From contig JARGFU010000035.1 in NCBI GenBank assembly GCA_029210625.1, positions 909 through 43,540 on the forward strand: a stretch of DNA of 42,632 nucleotides. The letters run 5' to 3'. Positions within the stretch are counted from its first letter, which is position 1, and every line of letters begins with the position of its first letter. The notes beneath the pieces were generated by a model, which ran no database searches, was not told where the DNA came from, and saw only the letters and a list, made by a program, of their open reading frames with translations. The position numbers and the translations under genes are program-made. Of the stretch, positions 8,236-16,297 are shown one piece after another. The DNA is from Deltaproteobacteria bacterium. GTDB lineage: Bacteria; Myxococcota; Myxococcia; SLRQ01.

Positions 8236-10038
8236 CTACATCTCGAGGCTGTCCAGGGCGAGGTCCTCGACGTCTTCCAGCTCGTCGTCCTCGAACTCCT
8301 CGAGCTCGTCCATGCCGTCGTCGCCGCCGAGGTCCGCGACCTCGCCGAGGCCCTCGTCGTCGTCCACGACCGAGGCCGGAGCCTCGTCGAGGAGGGAGAG
8401 GCCGACCTCGAGGGCCTTGCGGATGCGCTCGCGGAGCTGCTCCTCGCCCTTGAGGTTCTGGTAGGCCTTCAGCAGCCGGTCCTCGTGCTTCCTGTTCTCG
8501 CTCTCGAGGGTCTGGACCTTCTCCTCCAGCTCCTCGATCTGAGCGGCCGCGGCCTGGGCCTCGGCCAGCTCGGACTCCAGCTCGCCGATGCGGCCGCGGG
8601 CGTCGGAGGCCTCGCTGGAGGCCTCGGCGACGCGCTGCCCCAGCTCGGCCACCTGGCCCTCGAGCGCAGCGGACTGGCTCCGGGCCTCCTCGAGGGAAGC
8701 CTCCAGCTCGCTCACCCGGCGGGCCGCGTCCTGGGCGGCCACGAGCTCGCCCTGGAGCTCCTCCATGCGGGCGCCCTGCTCGTCGGCCTTCTCCTCGAAG
8801 GTCTTGGCGTTGGCCTCGGCGGTCATGGCCCGCTCCTCGAGGTCCACGGCCTTCAGCTCGAGCTCGTTCTCCTTCTCCTGCCAGTCGAGGGCGGCCTTCT
8901 CCTTCTCGTTGAGCTCCTCCTTCAGGGAGAGGATCTCCTTGTCCTTGGCGGTCAGCTCGCCCTTGAGCCGGATGACGTCCTTGTTGGAGGCAGCGCCGCC
9001 GCCACTCTTGAAGGCCTCGAGCTCGTTGGTCTTCGCCCGCAGCTCGTCCTGCACGCTCGAGAGCTTGCCGGCGGCCTCGTCGCGCTCCTTGCGGAGCTTG
9101 GCGAGCTCCTCCTCGAGTCCAGCCACCTTGACCGCAGCGCCGGCGCCGCCGGTCTCGCGCGGGGGAGGGGCCTCCATCTCCAGCTCGGGGAGCCCGTCGA
9201 TCTCCTCTTCTTCCTCCTCCTCGAACTCGGACCCGAAGTCGGGGTCGAAGTCGGGCTCGGCCTCCGCCTCGGGCTCCAGGTCCTCGACCTCGTCGAGGAC
9301 GTCGAGGAGCTCGTCCTCGGCCCCGGCCTCGGCGGCGAAGTCCTCGAGCTCCTCGAGGCCGTCGGAGTCCAGATCGTCGCCCAGGTCCTCCAGGGACTCC
9401 AGAGCGTCGAGCTCGTCGTCCTCCTCGGCCTCTCCGAGCAGGTCGAGGGCCTCGTCCTCCTCGTCCTCCTCGTCCATCGCGCCCAGGGCGTCGATGGCCA
9501 GATCCGCGGACTCGGCATCGTCGGCCGAGGAGTCATCCCCCATCTCCAGGGCGTCCAGGGCGATGTCCTCGATGCCGTCTCCGCCGCCTCCCCCGTCGAC
9601 CTCCAGGCCCTCGAGGGCCTCGTCGAGGAGGTCGATCTCGTCGTCGAGGGTGGCGTCACCCTCGCCCAGGCCGATCAGCCCGTTGACCTTCTCGACCACC
9701 TCTTCCGCCTCGCAGGGCTTGATGACGTACTCCTCGGCCCTCGTCTTGAGCTTCTTGTGCTGCTCGAAGGTCTTGGGGGTCGCCTCGCTCGAGGTGATGA
9801 TCAGCGGGATGTCCTTGAGATCCGCGCTCTTCTTGAGCTTGTTGCAGACTGCGTAGCCGCTCATCTTCGGCAGCTCGACGCAGAGCACGATGGCATCGAA
9901 GCCGCCGTCGGAGGCGATGCCCGGCGCGGCCTTCCCGTCGGCGGTCTGCTCGACGGTCGCACCACGGGCTTCGAAAGCCGACTTCAGCTGACCGGCGAAC
10001 TCGTCGTCGGCCTCGATGAGGAGGATCTTCTTCGGCAT
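8236..10038 (-). CDS. FrzS-like pseudo-receiver protein with acidic linker and coiled coil
   Basis: A 600-aa protein in three parts. Residues 1-125 or so are a CheY-like receiver resembling the atypical receiver of the Myxococcus motility protein FrzS (KLKKSADLKDIPLII, FEQHKKLKTRAEEYVIKP). Residues 130-285 or so are extremely acidic Asp/Glu-Leu repeats. Residues 300-540 or so are a long heptad-rich coiled coil. An acidic C-terminus ends the protein. At the phosphorylation position the usual Asp is replaced by Cys53 (AIVLCVELPKMSG), while the conserved Lys (YVIKP) is retained, so phosphotransfer is unlikely. By analogy with FrzS and AglZ it may act as a polar or cytoskeletal scaffold. The ATG at 10038 follows GGAG; an in-frame GTG lies one codon earlier. 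Confidence 0.82.
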   Translation of the reverse strand: MPKKILLIEADDEFAGQLKSAFEARGATVEQTADGKAAPGIASDGGFDAIVLCVELPKMSGYAVCNKLKKSADLKDIPLIITSSEATPKTFEQHKKLKTRAEEYVIKPCEAEEVVEKVNGLIGLGEGDATLDDEIDLLDEALEGLEVDGGGGGDGIEDIALDALEMGDDSSADDAESADLAIDALGAMDEEDEEDEALDLLGEAEEDDELDALESLEDLGDDLDSDGLEELEDFAAEAGAEDELLDVLDEVEDLEPEAEAEPDFDPDFGSEFEEEEEEEIDGLPELEMEAPPPRETGGAGAAVKVAGLEEELAKLRKERDEAAGKLSSVQDELRAKTNELEAFKSGGGAASNKDVIRLKGELTAKDKEILSLKEELNEKEKAALDWQEKENELELKAVDLEERAMTAEANAKTFEEKADEQGARMEELQGELVAAQDAARRVSELEASLEEARSQSAALEGQVAELGQRVAEASSEASDARGRIGELESELAEAQAAAAQIEELEEKVQTLESENRKHEDRLLKAYQNLKGEEQLRERIRKALEVGLSLLDEAPASVVDDDEGLGEVADLGGDDGMDELEEFEDDELEDVEDLALDSLEM

Positions 10039-10194
10039 CACGACTCCGTTTCGCGGCGGGGGATCTGCCGCAAAAACACAGGAAATACGGGAGACTGGGG
10101 TCCGAAGCCGGAGTCTAACCGCGCACTCCGAGGCGGGTCAACGATTCGACCTCCCCCGCCATGGGGCCGGGAGAGGGTCCAAACCCGCGAAAGA

Positions 10195-11061
10195 TCAGCG
10201 GCTGCCGGCGTCGACGAGGCGCAGCAGGGTCGACTCGTCGAGGTCGGAGACCAGGGAGTAGACGATGCCCTGATCCCGCCACATCACCACGTTGTAGCCC
10301 CGCCGGTTCACCAGGACGACCTCGTGGTCACCCACCCGGCGCACCCTCTCCCGGGCCACCGGGAGGTGGGGGTGCTCGCCCTCGGCGAAGAGGAAGAGCC
10401 CCGCCCGGCCACCGCCGGGCTCCTGGTAGGCGAGGTAGACCGCCGGGCGGTCCAGGACGTGCGAGAGGCGGGCCCCGACGGGCTGCAGCGCGGAGCGGAA
10501 GTGCGGCACGCGGGGGTTGAAGTCGACCTTGCCGCGGGCCCAGCCCCGCACCTGGGCGGGATCCGGGGTGTCGAGCTCGAGGGGGAGGGCGCGGGCGTGG
10601 CGCGTGACGGCGTCCTCGACCAGGTCCTCCTCCGAGCTCGAGCTGGCGCCGAAGCCACCCCCGGCCACCCAGACGAAGAGGGCCAGGGCGGCCGCGGAGG
10701 CCATCACCGGAAGCCGCCGGGTCCAGCGGGCCTGGGCGAGGGGGACGACCTTCGAGTCACGGCCGGGCGGGGGCCCGAAGAGGCGCTCGTCCTCGGCCGT
10801 GGGAGGGAGGTCGAAGTCGACGGAGTCGAGGGCCGCGGCGACGCGCTCCCCGAGGGAGGCGGGGGCCTTCACCTCGGAGGCGGCCGAGAGGAGGCGGGCG
10901 GAGACCTGGGCGCGCTCCTCGAGGTGGTGGCGGCAGACCTCGCAGTCCTCGAGGTGGGCCTCGAGCTCGCGCTGCTCCTCGGCGCCGAGCTCACCGTCGA
11001 GGAAGAGCTCGATGAGCTCCTGCTCGTCGCGGCAGCCGAGCTGGAAGGTCGCCTCAACCAT
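10195..11061 (-). CDS. Membrane-anchored anti-sigma factor with zinc-binding (ZAS) domain
   Basis: A 288-aa protein. The N-terminal anti-sigma fold carries Cys10, then His36-x3-Cys40-x2-Cys43, the ZAS zinc motif. This spacing equals Cys11-His37-Cys41-Cys44 of the redox sensor RsrA. Residues 117-137 or so are hydrophobic and form a likely transmembrane helix (preceded by TRR), which leaves about 150 residues outside the cytoplasm. RsrA itself is soluble, so this is a hybrid design: cytoplasmic sigma-binding head, membrane anchor, periplasmic domain of unknown function. The start overlaps the sigma-factor stop by 8 nt, so the two are translated together. Confidence 0.88.
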   Translation of the reverse strand: MVEATFQLGCRDEQELIELFLDGELGAEEQRELEAHLEDCEVCRHHLEERAQVSARLLSAASEVKAPASLGERVAAALDSVDFDLPPTAEDERLFGPPPGRDSKVVPLAQARWTRRLPVMASAAALALFVWVAGGGFGASSSSEEDLVEDAVTRHARALPLELDTPDPAQVRGWARGKVDFNPRVPHFRSALQPVGARLSHVLDRPAVYLAYQEPGGGRAGLFLFAEGEHPHLPVARERVRRVGDHEVVLVNRRGYNVVMWRDQGIVYSLVSDLDESTLLRLVDAGSR

Positions 11062-11725
11062 GGCGGCCTCCCCGGTAGTCGGCGAGGGGGGTCACCGAGG
11101 CGCCCTCGCTCTCGGCGGCGGGCTCGCGGGCCACGATGCCCTGCTCCTGGGCGTAGGCGCGCAGCCGCTTCTGCAGCAGGCGGCGGCCCCGGAAGAGGCG
11201 GCTCATCACCGTGCCCACGGGACAGCCGACGATCTCGGCGATCTCCTTGTAGGCGAAGTCCTGGAGGTCCGCGAGGATGACCACCATCCGGAAGTCGATG
11301 GGGACCTCGTCGAGGGCGTGGAGGACCTCGGCCGAGACCATCTGGTCGAGGATGGCCTTCTCGGGGTCCCGCGAGCTGCTGCTCACCTTCGCCGAGATGC
11401 TCCGGGCTCGCACCGTGGCCTGCTCGGCGCCCTCGACGGCGTTGCGCTCCCGGCCCTTGCGCCGGTAGGCGTTGATGAAGGTGTTGGTGAGGATCTTGAA
11501 GAGCCAGGCCTTGATGTTGGTGCCCTGCTCGAAGCGGTCGAAGAAGCGGTAGGCCCGGACCAGGGCGTCCTGGACCAGATCCTGGGCGTCACCCTCGTCC
11601 CGGGTCAGCCGCAGCGCCGCGCCGTAGAGGGCGTCGAGGTGGGGCAGGGCCTGGGCCTCGAAGGCCGCCCGGGTCTGGGGGTCCCAGGCGCGATCCTCTC
11701 CCCTGCGCTTGCCGCTCTTTGCCAT
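11054..11725 (-). CDS. ECF-type RNA polymerase sigma factor
   Basis: A 223-aa group 4 sigma factor. Region 2 is visible as DEGDAQDLVQDALVRAYRFF followed by IKAWLFKILTNTFINAYRR. Region 4 contains DLQDFAYKEIAEIVGCPVGT then VMSRLFRGRRLLQKRL, the helix-turn-helix that reads the -35 element. The long, mobile-looking linker (SISAKVSSSSRDPEKAI) is usual for ECF factors. It is followed at once by the anti-sigma gene, the standard layout for a sigma/anti-sigma switch, and resembles the SigR/RsrA and SigH/RshA group in architecture. The preceding 90 bases contain a promoter candidate that suggests autoregulation. Confidence 0.95.
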   Translation of the reverse strand: MAKSGKRRGEDRAWDPQTRAAFEAQALPHLDALYGAALRLTRDEGDAQDLVQDALVRAYRFFDRFEQGTNIKAWLFKILTNTFINAYRRKGRERNAVEGAEQATVRARSISAKVSSSSRDPEKAILDQMVSAEVLHALDEVPIDFRMVVILADLQDFAYKEIAEIVGCPVGTVMSRLFRGRRLLQKRLRAYAQEQGIVAREPAAESEGASVTPLADYRGGRHG

Positions 11726-11774
11726 GACGTGAAGGGTCCTCCGGAAGGGCCGTACAGCTGCACTTTCCCACGAA

Positions 11775-11800
11775 AACCCCCCATCCGAGGAGGTATTCCC
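11775..11800 (-). promoter_or_regulatory. Candidate ECF autoregulatory promoter (GGGAAT-N17-GTT)
   Basis: Reading the minus strand, GGGAAT (11800-11795) is followed after 17 nt by GTT (11777-11775), ending 49 nt before the sigma-factor ATG. This nearly matches the GGGAAT-N18-GTT consensus of the SigR/SigH family, whose members often drive their own operon. The match is short and the spacer is one base off, so this remains a prediction. Confidence 0.4.
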
Positions 11801-11815
11801 CCAAAATCGGCCCCG

Positions 11816-12928
11816 CTAGATCAGGTCGGAGAGGGGGGTGTAGGGAAGCTCCAGGCTCTCGGCCACGGCGGCGTGGGTGACCTTGCCGGCCAGGGTGTTG
11901 ACCCCCAGGGCCAGGGCCGGGTCGGCGGCGCAGGCGGCCTCCAACCCATGCCTCGCCAGGATCCGGGCGTAGGGGATGGTGGTGTTGGTCAGGGCCAGGG
12001 TGGAGGTGTGGGGCACCGCCCCCGGCATGTTGGCCACGCAGTAGTGGACGACCCCGTCGACCCCGTAGGTGGGCTCGGCGTGGGTGGTCGGCCGGCAGGT
12101 CTCGATGCAGCCGCCCTGATCCACGGCCACGTCCACGATCGCGGTGCCGCTGCCCATCTGGGCGATCAGCTCCCGGGTCACCAGCCGGGGAGCCCGGGCC
12201 CCGGCGACGAGCACCGCGCCGATCACCAGGTCGGCCTGGCGGACGAACTGCTCGATGTTGTGGGGATCGGAGTAGAGGGTCTGCAGCCGGCCGCCGAAGA
12301 TGTCGTCGAGGTACTCGAGGCGGTCGAGGTCGATGTCGAGGAGGGCGACCTCTGCGCCCATCCCGACGGCGATCTTCGCGGCGTTGGTGCCCACCACGCC
12401 CCCGCCGAGGATCACCACCCGGCCGCGCCGCACGCCGGGGACCCCTCCCAGGAGGACTCCCCGGCCCCCCCAGGCGCGCTCGAGGCACATGGCGCCCACC
12501 TGCACCGACATCTTGCCGGCGACCTCGCTCATCGGCTTGAGGAGGGGCAGGGCGCCCGAGGGCAGCTGGATCGTCTCGTAGGCCACCGCCTTCACCTCGC
12601 GCTCGAGGAGCACGCCGGCGAGCGCGGGGACCGCGGCGAGGTGGAGGAAGGTGTAGAGGATCTGCCCGCGCTGCATCCGCTCGTACTCGACCGCGATGGG
12701 CTCCTTCACCTTCACGATCATCTCGGCTGCCTTCCAGACGGCGTCGGCGTCCTCGAGGAGGCGCGCGCCCGCGCTCTCGTAGGCGCTGTCCGAGATGCCG
12801 CTGCCCTCGCCGGCCCCCCGCTGGACCACCACCTCGTGGCCGTCGGCGACGAGCAGCCGCACCCCGGCCGGGACGAGGCCCACCCGGAACTCCTGCACCT
12901 TGGTCTCCGTGGGAACTCCGATGATCAC
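11816..12928 (-). CDS. ald: Alanine dehydrogenase
   Basis: Interconverts L-alanine and pyruvate plus ammonia with NAD. The GTG at 12928 follows a strong GAGGAGGT Shine-Dalgarno sequence and gives 370 aa, almost exactly the family length. The frame is open further upstream, but homology starts at [10 protein letters not shown]. Signatures include the substrate-site Lys in MIVKVKEP, the catalytic His in LYTFLHLAA, the Rossmann loop [33 protein letters not shown], and the C-terminal [16 protein letters not shown]. The neighbours are unrelated, so it is probably monocistronic. Confidence 0.96.
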   Translation of the reverse strand: MIIGVPTETKVQEFRVGLVPAGVRLLVADGHEVVVQRGAGEGSGISDSAYESAGARLLEDADAVWKAAEMIVKVKEPIAVEYERMQRGQILYTFLHLAAVPALAGVLLEREVKAVAYETIQLPSGALPLLKPMSEVAGKMSVQVGAMCLERAWGGRGVLLGGVPGVRRGRVVILGGGVVGTNAAKIAVGMGAEVALLDIDLDRLEYLDDIFGGRLQTLYSDPHNIEQFVRQADLVIGAVLVAGARAPRLVTRELIAQMGSGTAIVDVAVDQGGCIETCRPTTHAEPTYGVDGVVHYCVANMPGAVPHTSTLALTNTTIPYARILARHGLEAACAADPALALGVNTLAGKVTHAAVAESLELPYTPLSDLI

Positions 12929-13011
12929 GGCACACCTCCTCGAGCGCTGGGGCCCGCTGGCCCCGCTGTGCACGTTGACGCGACGCTGCGGGTGACCCCA
13001 ACCTAGGAACG

Positions 13012-13845
13012 ATGAGCGCCGGGCGCCGCCGAGAACCGAGACCCCTCGCCGAGGCCCCCCGCGCCCGGCTGGCCCGGGTCCGGGGGATCTGCTTCGACAT
13101 CGACGACACCTTCTCCACCGAGGGGAAGATCCGCCCGGTGGCCTACGCGGCGCTCTGGCGCGCCCACCGGGCGGGCTTAGGGCTCGCCGCGGTCACCGGG
13201 CGCCCGGCCGGGTGGTGCGATCACCTCGCCCGGATGTGGCCGATCGACGCGGTCGTGGGAGAGAACGGGGCCTTCTACTTCGCCCACGACGCCCAGGCGC
13301 GCCGCCTCGTCCGTCGCTACGTGCAGAGCGAGGCCGAGCGGGCCGAGGGGCGGGTGCGGCTGGAGCGGGCGCGGGAGGCGGTGCTGGCGGCCGTCCCCGG
13401 GGCCCGGATCTCGGCGGACCAGCCCTTCCGGATCGCCGATCTGGCGGTCGACTTCGCCGAGGACGTGGGGCCCCTCCCCGACGCCGACATCGACCGCATC
13501 GTCGAGGTGCTCGAGGCGCACGGCGCCACCTGCAAGGTCTCCTCGATCCACGTGAACGCCTACTTCGGCCGCTACGACAAGCGCGGGATGCTCCTGGAGC
13601 TCGCCCGCGAGCGCTGGGGGCTCTCGGCCGACGCGGCGGCCCGGAGCCTGGCCTACGTGGGGGACTCCCCCAACGACGAGCCGCTCTTCGCCGCCTTCGA
13701 GCTCTCGGTGGGGGTCGCCAACGTCCGGCCGATGCTCCCCCGGATGGCGCACCCGCCCCGCTACGTGACGCGCGGCAAGGGAGGGGCGGGCTTCGCCGAG
13801 CTGGTCCGGGCGATCCTCGCGGCTAGGGCGCCGAATAGAGGCTGA
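13012..13845 (+). CDS. HAD-superfamily (Cof/type IIB) phosphatase
   Basis: A 277-aa hydrolase. Motif I is DIDDT with the nucleophile at Asp29 and the acid at Asp31. The second motif region reads AVTGRP. The conserved Lys lies in YDKRGML, and motif IV is GDSPNDEP. The large cap between motifs II and III places it in subclass IIB, with sugar-phosphate phosphatases such as mannosyl-3-phosphoglycerate or sucrose-phosphate phosphatase; the substrate cannot be read. The ATG has TAGGAAC upstream. It is divergent from ald, with 83 bp between them, and its end overlaps the convergent DsbA-like gene by 23 nt. Confidence 0.85.
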   Translation: MSAGRRREPRPLAEAPRARLARVRGICFDIDDTFSTEGKIRPVAYAALWRAHRAGLGLAAVTGRPAGWCDHLARMWPIDAVVGENGAFYFAHDAQARRLVRRYVQSEAERAEGRVRLERAREAVLAAVPGARISADQPFRIADLAVDFAEDVGPLPDADIDRIVEVLEAHGATCKVSSIHVNAYFGRYDKRGMLLELARERWGLSADAAARSLAYVGDSPNDEPLFAAFELSVGVANVRPMLPRMAHPPRYVTRGKGGAGFAELVRAILAARAPNRG

Positions 13846-14746
13846 CCCGGCCGATCTTCTGGCGGACGAGGTTGCCGCCGGCGCACTGCCGGTCGAGGAA
13901 GTCGGCGGCGTCGCCCGGCTCGATGTCCAGGAGGGTGGCGAACTCGGCCACCGTGATCGAGCCGCGGGCCGAGGCCAGCGACCGGGCGTAGGCGCTGCGG
14001 TTCTCGACGTCGGCGGGATCCGCGAGGAGGGGGAGGGCGTCGTCGTAGGCCTCGGAGAGGGCCGCGACCAGCGCCTGGAAGGGCCGGGAGCCCCTCACGG
14101 TGACCACGCCGCCCCCGCCGCTGAAGTGGTAGGTCGGGCAGCTCACGCCCCCCAGCGCCGCCGCCCGGTCGAGGTCGGCCTTGAAGAGGGCGCCGGCCGC
14201 CCCGCTCTCGAGGTCGCGGGCGAGGCGATCGACGTCCAGGTCGCAGGCGCCCGCCAGCTCCAGGAGCTCCGTGGCGTCCGCCAGGTCCTTGCGGTGGCAG
14301 ATCACCGCCTCCCGGCACCGGCGCAGGTAGAGCTCGCCCCCCACCGGGTCGGCCGCGAGGGCGGCGGCGATGGCCGCGCAGGCGGGCCAGGAGGTCATCG
14401 GCGGCGCCTCCAGCCAGCGGTCCGCGTCGAGGGGCATCCGGGTCAGGTGGGCGATCTCCTCCCACTGCATGGCCATCCGGTGCGGATCCGAGAGCCCGCC
14501 CCCGAGGCGCTCCCCGGAAGCCGTGTCCCGGATCAGACCCACCATCCGGAAGCGCACCTGGAGGAAGCTGCCGAAGGTCTCGCAGAGCTTCACCCAGTCG
14601 GGCTGGTTGCCCCAGCACCAGGCGGAGAAGGGATCGGTGAAGACCTCGACCAGCACGGGGGCCTCGTCGTGCTCCGGGGAGGCCTCCAGCACGGCCGCCA
14701 CGGAGATCGCCGGGTGATGCCTGGATGCGTCGATGCTCGAGCTCAA
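13823..14746 (-). CDS. DsbA-family thioredoxin-fold protein (Thioredoxin_5/YjbH-like)
   Basis: A protein of about 307 aa with a DsbA-like fold. The active-site region is FTDPFSAWCWG, where the usual CxxC is reduced to SAWC, so the first, nucleophilic cysteine is Ser. The mid-region has SCPTYHF in the place of the cis-Pro loop. About 45 C-terminal residues (ITVAEFATLLDIEPGDAADF and following) look like a winged helix, as in several predicted dithiol isomerases. Loss of the first cysteine suggests an adaptor role (compare the ClpXP adaptor YjbH/SpxH) or glutathione-dependent chemistry rather than disulfide oxidation. The start is inferred as TTG at 14746, which has AGAGGAAG upstream; no in-frame ATG before the domain fits better. 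Confidence 0.75.
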   Translation of the reverse strand: MSSSIDASRHHPAISVAAVLEASPEHDEAPVLVEVFTDPFSAWCWGNQPDWVKLCETFGSFLQVRFRMVGLIRDTASGERLGGGLSDPHRMAMQWEEIAHLTRMPLDADRWLEAPPMTSWPACAAIAAALAADPVGGELYLRRCREAVICHRKDLADATELLELAGACDLDVDRLARDLESGAAGALFKADLDRAAALGGVSCPTYHFSGGGGVVTVRGSRPFQALVAALSEAYDDALPLLADPADVENRSAYARSLASARGSITVAEFATLLDIEPGDAADFLDRQCAGGNLVRQKIGRVSLYSAP

Positions 14747-14927
14747 GTGGTGCTTCCTCTGCGCTTCTGGCTCCCGCCGATCTCCCGCCGCCCGGGGCGG
14801 CGAGAACCGCAAGGGTAGCACAGACGCCGGGGGTGAAACCCGCGAGGGGCGCTGGCCCGCCCGCTTCGCGCTGACTATCATGGGAGGACGTGCGCCGGAG
14901 GCAGCACCGGGCACGAGAGAGCGGCGG

Positions 14928-15587
14928 ATGAGACAGATCGACTGGAAGACGGATCGTCAGACCCTCCGGGATTGCGCCCGGGAGAACGGCAACGGCAGCG
15001 GGGCCGTCTTCGTGCCGGTCGACGATCCCCCCTCGGCCGGGATGACGATCCGGGTGACCGTCGCCTTCGAGGGCTACGCCCGCGAGTTCTCCTTCATCGG
15101 GTTGTGCACCTCGGTGCGGCGAAAGGGGCGGGGCGCGGATCTGCCGACCGGGGTCACCGTGGAGGTCCCCCGGGAGCACCTCGCCGGGCTCCAGAAGGCC
15201 CTCGCCTTCGCGCGTGGAGAGGACGTGCCCTTCCACGAGCGCAGCCACCGGCGGACCAACACCGAGCTCCCGGCGAGGATCGAGGGCTCCCGCGGGGAGG
15301 CCGAGGTCGAGGTCCTCGACCTGAGCCTGGGCGGCGCGCGCATCGCCATGGAGGGTGAGCTCCCGGCGATGGGGGAGGAGGTCTTCCTCACCATCGAGCC
15401 GGACAGCGGCTTCTTCCCCCTGAAGGTGAGGGGGCAGGTCATGTGGCTCTCCTACTTCAAGGACTCGCGCAGCCTGGGCTTCAAGTTCATCGGCGGGGGC
15501 TTCGGCTGGAAGCGGAAGCTCGCCGCCCTCGTGGAGCGGGTCGAGGCCGAGGCCGCCTCTGCCAAGCGCGGCGGGGAAGCCCGCTAG
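14928..15587 (+). CDS. PilZ-domain c-di-GMP-binding protein
   Basis: A 219-aa protein. The C-terminal half is a PilZ domain with both c-di-GMP motifs: RxxxR at Arg105-Arg109 (ERSHRRTN) and DxSxxG at 131-136 (DLSLGG). The N-terminal 95 or so residues form a separate beta-rich domain, possibly a diverged PilZ or YcgR-N-like module. No output domain is attached, so it probably binds a partner when c-di-GMP rises. The ATG at 14928 has GAGAG at fitting distance and starts the recognisable protein; another in-frame ATG at 14880 lacks a Shine-Dalgarno sequence. An alpha/beta hydrolase follows after 22 nt and may be co-transcribed. Confidence 0.9.
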   Translation: MRQIDWKTDRQTLRDCARENGNGSGAVFVPVDDPPSAGMTIRVTVAFEGYAREFSFIGLCTSVRRKGRGADLPTGVTVEVPREHLAGLQKALAFARGEDVPFHERSHRRTNTELPARIEGSRGEAEVEVLDLSLGGARIAMEGELPAMGEEVFLTIEPDSGFFPLKVRGQVMWLSYFKDSRSLGFKFIGGGFGWKRKLAALVERVEAEAASAKRGGEAR

Positions 15588-15609
15588 GCGGACCGCCGCC
15601 TCCCTGCCG

Positions 15610-16284
15610 ATGGTCCTGAAGGGTCAGTACCTCGAGCGGCCCGTGCTCATCCGGGTGGGGGAGCTCTGCCTGGAGGGGCTCTACCACCGCGGTGATCACG
15701 TTCGGCCGGTCCTGATCCTCCCGCCGCACCCCCAGCTCGGGGGCTCGATGGACAGCCCGGTCGTCGCCGAGCTGGCCTGGGCCCTGACCCGGGCGGGCCA
15801 CCCCACCCTGAGGATGAACTACCGCGGGGTCGGCGCCTCCCAGGGCGAGTGGGAGGGGGGGGAGCACGACGTGGGGGACCTGCGCCAGGCGGTCGAGCAC
15901 CTGGCGGAGACCACCGGAGCGGCTCCCGAGGGAGGCGTGGCCCTGGTGGGCTACTCCTACGGCGCCGATCTCACCCTGAGGGCGCTGGCCGGCGGCCTGC
16001 GAGCCGCCGCGGTGATCCTGATCGCGCCGCCGGTGACCCTCCTCGATCCCTCCGAGCACCTCCGCGTCCTGCCGGAGACCTTCGCGCGCACCGGGGAGCT
16101 GGTCACCTTCTGCGGTGACGAGGACGAGGTCGCGCCCCCCGCGCGGGTGGCGGAGGTCTTCGGCCTGCTGGGCGAGCGGCACCGGGAGGAGCGGATCCCC
16201 GGCGCCGACCACGTCTTCCGGGTGGGGCTGCAGAGCCTGGGGCAGCAGGTGGCGCAGGCCGCCGGCAAGCCGGTCCGCCGCTAG
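15610..16284 (+). CDS. Alpha/beta hydrolase (COG2945-like)
   Basis: A 224-aa serine hydrolase. The nucleophile elbow is GYSYG with Ser116. The acid is probably Asp170 or Asp172 in CGDEDEVAP, and the base is His201 in GADHVF. The early PPHPQLGGSMDSPVV and MNYRGVGASQG are typical of small COG2945 hydrolases, whose natural substrate is generally unknown. No signal peptide is visible, so it should be cytoplasmic. It lies 22 nt after the PilZ gene on the same strand. Its stop codon sits inside a palindrome shared with the convergent CAP gene. Confidence 0.85.
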   Translation: MVLKGQYLERPVLIRVGELCLEGLYHRGDHVRPVLILPPHPQLGGSMDSPVVAELAWALTRAGHPTLRMNYRGVGASQGEWEGGEHDVGDLRQAVEHLAETTGAAPEGGVALVGYSYGADLTLRALAGGLRAAAVILIAPPVTLLDPSEHLRVLPETFARTGELVTFCGDEDEVAPPARVAEVFGLLGERHREERIPGADHVFRVGLQSLGQQVAQAAGKPVRR

Positions 16285-16297
16285 GGGGCGCCCCTAG
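16281..16297. terminator. Perfect palindrome covering two convergent stop codons
   Basis: CTAGGGG (16281-16287) and CCCCTAG (16291-16297) are perfect 7-bp arms with a 3-nt loop. The left arm contains the TAG of the alpha/beta hydrolase. The right arm contains, on the other strand, the TAG of the CAP-domain gene. Position and symmetry suggest a compact two-way transcription end, although there is no T run. Confidence 0.45.

Noticed and set aside
8485-11280. 931-codon plus-strand reading frame opposite the FrzS-like and anti-sigma genes
   Set aside because: It is the mirror of Glu/Leu-rich coding repeats and gives a Leu/Gly/Val-rich sequence without motifs; both minus-strand genes are well supported.
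10517-13006. 829-codon plus-strand reading frame opposite sigma factor and ald
   Set aside because: Antisense to genes with clear homology; no domain visible.
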